Assembly (NCBI GenBank): GCA_028699365.1
Contig: JAQVUQ010000091.1
Coordinates: 1-8,840, forward strand
From: UBA5359 sp028699365 [NCBI: bacterium]
GTDB taxonomy: Bacteria > UBP13 > UBA5359
Length of the DNA stretch: 8,840 nt
Reading direction: 5' to 3'
Shown: one piece after another, positions 7,022 to 8,840 of the stretch
Numbering within the stretch: position 1 is the stretch's first letter
How the letters are laid out: every line of letters starts with the position of its first letter
Position numbers and translations under genes: made by a program
Notes under the pieces: generated by a model
Databases searched by the model: none
Told to the model about the DNA's origin: nothing
Seen by the model: only the letters and a program-made list of their open reading frames with translations

Positions 7022-7071
7022 GTTAATATAGGCCCGCAAAACCGTCTGAGGCCCTTGTCTCCTATACTGTT

Positions 7072-7689
7072 TCAGGGCAAGTCGGGCCACATAGCGGCAG
7101 TGGTGGGTAGAGGGCCTCTCATCCACTTGATATGGCCATCGCAGAAGGCCACGTTCAGGCCTTCGCTGTGCCTGTAGCCAAAGTTGGCATAGCCGCTTCC
7201 CCACGGTGCATAAGCAGTGGCCTGCGTTGCGCCACTGACCTGATGCCCCATATCTCCTACCAGGAAAACATCAGATGGTGCCTGCAGCAATACCAGTGAC
7301 GGCCCCTTTACGGCAGCAAAGCCGTTAATGGCATAGCTGAAGCAAGCTGTGCCGGGGTTGCCGCCGGCATCCGTCTTCCTGTACAGAGCGTCAGACGGGC
7401 ACTCGTATACCGGTATATTCCATTGATTTACCGTGCCTCCGCCTATCAGCGGCGCCATCGTCCTGTACCAGGCATAACCCCACGAGGCATAGGCAAAGGG
7501 CAGCGTTTCATCGTAATCCTGAGCATACATGAGCATTGCCAGGCTTATCTGTTTCAAGTTGCTCTGGCAGGTAGCCTTACGGGCTTGCTCCCGGGCCTTA
7601 CCGAAGACCGGGAAGAGGATAGCTGCCAGAATCGCTATAATCGCTATAACGACCAGTAGCTCTATAAGTGTAAAACCTCTCTTCTTCAT
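7072..7689 (-). CDS. Type II/IV-type prepilin-like protein with C-terminal H-x9-DG motif (lead gene of the operon)
   Basis: The 205-residue protein starts [10 protein letters not shown]: a short basic leader, a prepilin peptidase site after Gly5, and Glu10 as the +5 glutamate of the mature protein. A membrane/assembly helix of about 20 residues follows ([19 protein letters not shown]). Next comes [21 protein letters not shown], the usual linker of the H-x9-DG (DUF1559-like) class, then YECPSD at 95-100, SYAING at 118-123, and near the C-terminus His174 followed nine residues later by Asp184-Gly185 ([12 protein letters not shown]). Cysteines are at 41, 97, 116 and 183. Such proteins are made in large numbers by Armatimonadota, Planctomycetota and Lentisphaerota, and their function is not established. 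It should be in the inner membrane or in a pseudopilus with its globular part outside. The ATG follows AGGAGG by about 9 nt. Just upstream is a promoter with a LacI-type operator, so this protein is likely made when a particular sugar is present. Confidence 0.92.
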   Translation of the reverse strand: MKKRGFTLIELLVVIAIIAILAAILFPVFGKAREQARKATCQSNLKQISLAMLMYAQDYDETLPFAYASWGYAWYRTMAPLIGGGTVNQWNIPVYECPSDALYRKTDAGGNPGTACFSYAINGFAAVKGPSLVLLQAPSDVFLVGDMGHQVSGATQATAYAPWGSGYANFGYRHSEGLNVAFCDGHIKWMRGPLPTTAAMWPDLP

Positions 7690-7716
7690 CTTAACCCCTC
7701 CTGATTGTAATTAATT

Positions 7717-7732
7717 ACTAAAGCGTTTTAGT
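7717..7732. promoter_or_regulatory. LacI-family-type operator over the start of the prepilin operon
   Basis: ACTAAAGCGTTTTAGT is a 16-bp inverted repeat, perfect at seven of eight arm pairs (one mismatch next to the central CG). A/T-rich arms around a central CG are the hallmark of operators bound by LacI/GalR-family regulators. It begins about 6 nt downstream of the -10 element, so a bound repressor would cover the first transcribed bases and block initiation. The regulator gene is not in the window. Confidence 0.7.
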
Positions 7733-7737
7733 TCTAT

Positions 7738-7743
7738 AGTATA
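7738..7743 (-). promoter_or_regulatory. -10 element of the prepilin-dehydrogenase-binding protein operon
   Basis: TATACT on the minus strand places transcription start near 7731, at the edge of the LacI-type palindrome, and gives a leader of about 42 nt to the ATG at 7689. At 17 bp spacing the -35 hexamer would be ATTATT (7761-7766), a weak match, so a positive regulator or an alternative sigma factor may be involved. The rest of the gap (7744-7818) is A/T-rich with nothing else I recognise. Confidence 0.55.
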
Positions 7744-7818
7744 CTTTCTACATCCTTATGAATAATTCCTTCCTGTTCAATACATTTTTCGTTTATTGTA
7801 TCGCCGGACGGCTAACCG

Positions 7819-7857
7819 CAGCCGGGGAGCACATCGTTGAAAAGCACTCCCCGGCTG
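7819..7857 (-). terminator. Strong hairpin downstream of the carbohydrate-binding protein gene, possible terminator
   Basis: CAGCCGGGGAG (7819-7829) pairs perfectly over 11 bp with CTCCCCGGCTG (7847-7857), with a 17-nt loop. It starts 13 nt after the TGA of the upstream minus-strand gene. There is no T run after the stem on the minus strand, so it is not a textbook intrinsic terminator. It may end transcription with Rho, protect the 3' end of the mRNA, or insulate the following promoter. Confidence 0.45.
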
Positions 7858-7870
7858 AGATACTGCCGGC

Positions 7871-8840
7871 TCACTTCATCTCCACAGCCACCAGTCTCAA
7901 ATCATCGATCCATACCGAGCCACTGCCGCCGTAGGGTACTATCTGTATGTAGGAAGAGGCAGGTGCAGGTGCTTTGATCACGCCGCTCACCTTGATCCAC
8001 TTTCCGGGTTCGGCATCCAAAGGCACGCTTAACGAAGTATAAACCCTGGGGAAAGCATTCTCCTTTAAAGGATTGGCGTTGAGATGGAAAACAGGCGATT
8101 GTCCGGCATAATCATCGCTCAATTTACAGTATGCTTCAAAGTAATATTCGCCCGTTTCAAGTATGCAGCGTTGCTGCACTACAAAGAGATCGGGATATGT
8201 GGAAGCTGTAGGCTGCAGCCTGGCTGAAGTTGTGCCTCCATGCTTCACTTCATTATCAACCGACATGCTGCCTGTCTGACGCGGCACGTCCCAATTATCT
8301 CTGCCTCGTTCAAAATCGCTGTTTACCAGCATGTTTCCTCCGGTAAGTTTCAAGCTGCGGCTGCGCCGGTCTCCGGGAACATCGGCGTCGCCCTCCGTTG
8401 GAGCCAGAAATATGTCGTCCAGCCAGGCGGAACCGCTCTCGCCGTAGGTAAACACCTGTAAATACAGTGTGGCCTCCGGAGGGATATCAAATACCTGGGA
8501 AATTTTAACCCACTCTCCCGCTTTATAATTGTCAGGAAAGCCGACCGTCAAAAAACGACGCTCGAACGCACCGGCCTTCTCAGGATAGATATTCAACGAT
8601 ATAGCGGGTTTCTTGCCGGTATAGGCTTCGTCCACACGGAAGCAGGCTTCCAGGTAGTACTTCCCGTTTAATCCTTTAAGATACGTCTGCAGGGCAAAGT
8701 AATCCGGATAAGCCGACTTAGTAGGGCTGAGTCGTAAGGATTGGCGTCCGGATTTCACGATGCCGTCATCGTACTCCCATTTACCGGACTGAGGTTTGAT
8801 TACCTCCCATCCCAGGCTCTTCTCTTCAAACCCGCCGTTT
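7871..8840 (-). CDS. Tandem carbohydrate-binding-like beta-sandwich protein (5' end outside the window)
   Basis: The frame is open to the right edge, so the GTG at 8758 is not a real start; 322 residues are visible. They form two copies of one domain. Copy 1 opens with NGGFEEKSLGWEV (1-13) and ends SGSAWLDDIFL (about 135-145). Copy 2 opens with NSDFERGRDNW (173-183) and ends SGSVWIDDLRL (about 306-316). Paired landmarks such as SAYPDY/STYPDL, KYYLEAC/EYYFEAY, GEWVKIS/GKWIKVS and YGESGS/YGGSGS lie about 171 residues apart. The N-x-x-FE-x-W opening, the SLRL/SARL strand and the WLDD ending are typical of the CBM4/9-like and related galactose-binding-type sandwiches found on secreted polysaccharide-active proteins. 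The lost N-terminal part could hold a signal peptide, an enzyme domain or more repeats. The chain ends right after copy 2 with no anchor or sorting motif. It precedes the LacI-controlled sugar operon on the same strand. Confidence 0.8.
   Translation of the reverse strand, partial: NGGFEEKSLGWEVIKPQSGKWEYDDGIVKSGRQSLRLSPTKSAYPDYFALQTYLKGLNGKYYLEACFRVDEAYTGKKPAISLNIYPEKAGAFERRFLTVGFPDNYKAGEWVKISQVFDIPPEATLYLQVFTYGESGSAWLDDIFLAPTEGDADVPGDRRSRSLKLTGGNMLVNSDFERGRDNWDVPRQTGSMSVDNEVKHGGTTSARLQPTASTYPDLFVVQQRCILETGEYYFEAYCKLSDDYAGQSPVFHLNANPLKENAFPRVYTSLSVPLDAEPGKWIKVSGVIKAPAPASSYIQIVPYGGSGSVWIDDLRLVAVEMK

Noticed and set aside
7031-7058. GGCC-containing stem between the prepilin and dehydrogenase genes as a terminator
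   Set aside because: The arms pair over only about six positions with an internal mismatch and no T run, so it is too weak to split the operon.
6245-7177. 310-residue plus-strand reading frame
   Set aside because: It is antisense to the first dehydrogenase and part of the prepilin gene, shows no domain pattern, and has no convincing ribosome site.
7007-7204. N-terminal extension of the first dehydrogenase to an in-frame ATG at 7204
   Set aside because: The extra 66 residues are basic, have no family match I recognise, and overlap the prepilin gene in another frame. The GTG at 7006 has a perfect AGGAGG and begins the Rossmann fold at once.

Overview
The window looks like chromosomal DNA of moderate GC content from a Gram-negative-type bacterium. 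The best clue is the prepilin-like protein at 7072-7689. It has a GFTLIE processing site, the phrase [20 protein letters not shown] and a C-terminal H-x9-DG motif. This class is greatly expanded in Armatimonadota and in Planctomycetota, Lentisphaerota and Verrucomicrobiota. The NLKQ...YAQDYDE wording suggests Armatimonadota or a relative. This is inference from family knowledge, not a search result. No mobile elements, CRISPR arrays, tRNAs or rRNAs were seen.

Layout. (1) 1-1118, minus strand: an intramembrane protease of the PrsW family, followed 7 nt later by the N-terminal membrane part of what is probably a sensor histidine kinase, cut by the left edge. (2) 1119-1277: a divergent gap holding a good promoter for the next gene. 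(3) 1278-3086, plus strand: a complete type I ABC exporter half-transporter (membrane domain fused to ATPase). Its last 9 bp overlap the end of the convergent unit to its right. (4) 3078-7689, minus strand: a four-gene unit read in the order H-x9-DG prepilin-like protein, Gfo/Idh/MocA dehydrogenase, lipoprotein solute-binding protein, second Gfo/Idh/MocA dehydrogenase. The gaps are 65, 31 and 49 nt, and each gene has its own Shine-Dalgarno. The second and third genes start with GTG. (5) 7690-7870: the control region of that unit, with a -10 element, a 16-bp LacI-type palindrome over the predicted start of transcription, and an 11-bp perfect hairpin belonging to the end of the gene upstream. 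(6) 7871-8840, minus strand: the C-terminal 322 residues of a protein made of two copies of a carbohydrate-binding-like beta-sandwich of about 171 residues, cut by the right edge.

How it may work together. Region 4-6 reads as a sugar-responsive locus. It has a carbohydrate-binding protein, a LacI-type operator, a surface pseudopilin, a sugar-binding lipoprotein and two NAD(P)-dependent sugar or cyclitol dehydrogenases. The dehydrogenases share an unusual four-cysteine pattern. No sugar ABC permease, ATPase, glycoside hydrolase or LacI regulator is present in the window, so the uptake route and the substrate are unknown. The most interesting aspects are the pseudopilin as lead gene of a sugar operon, the paired four-cysteine dehydrogenases, and small repeated or palindromic elements in the operon's intergenic gaps.
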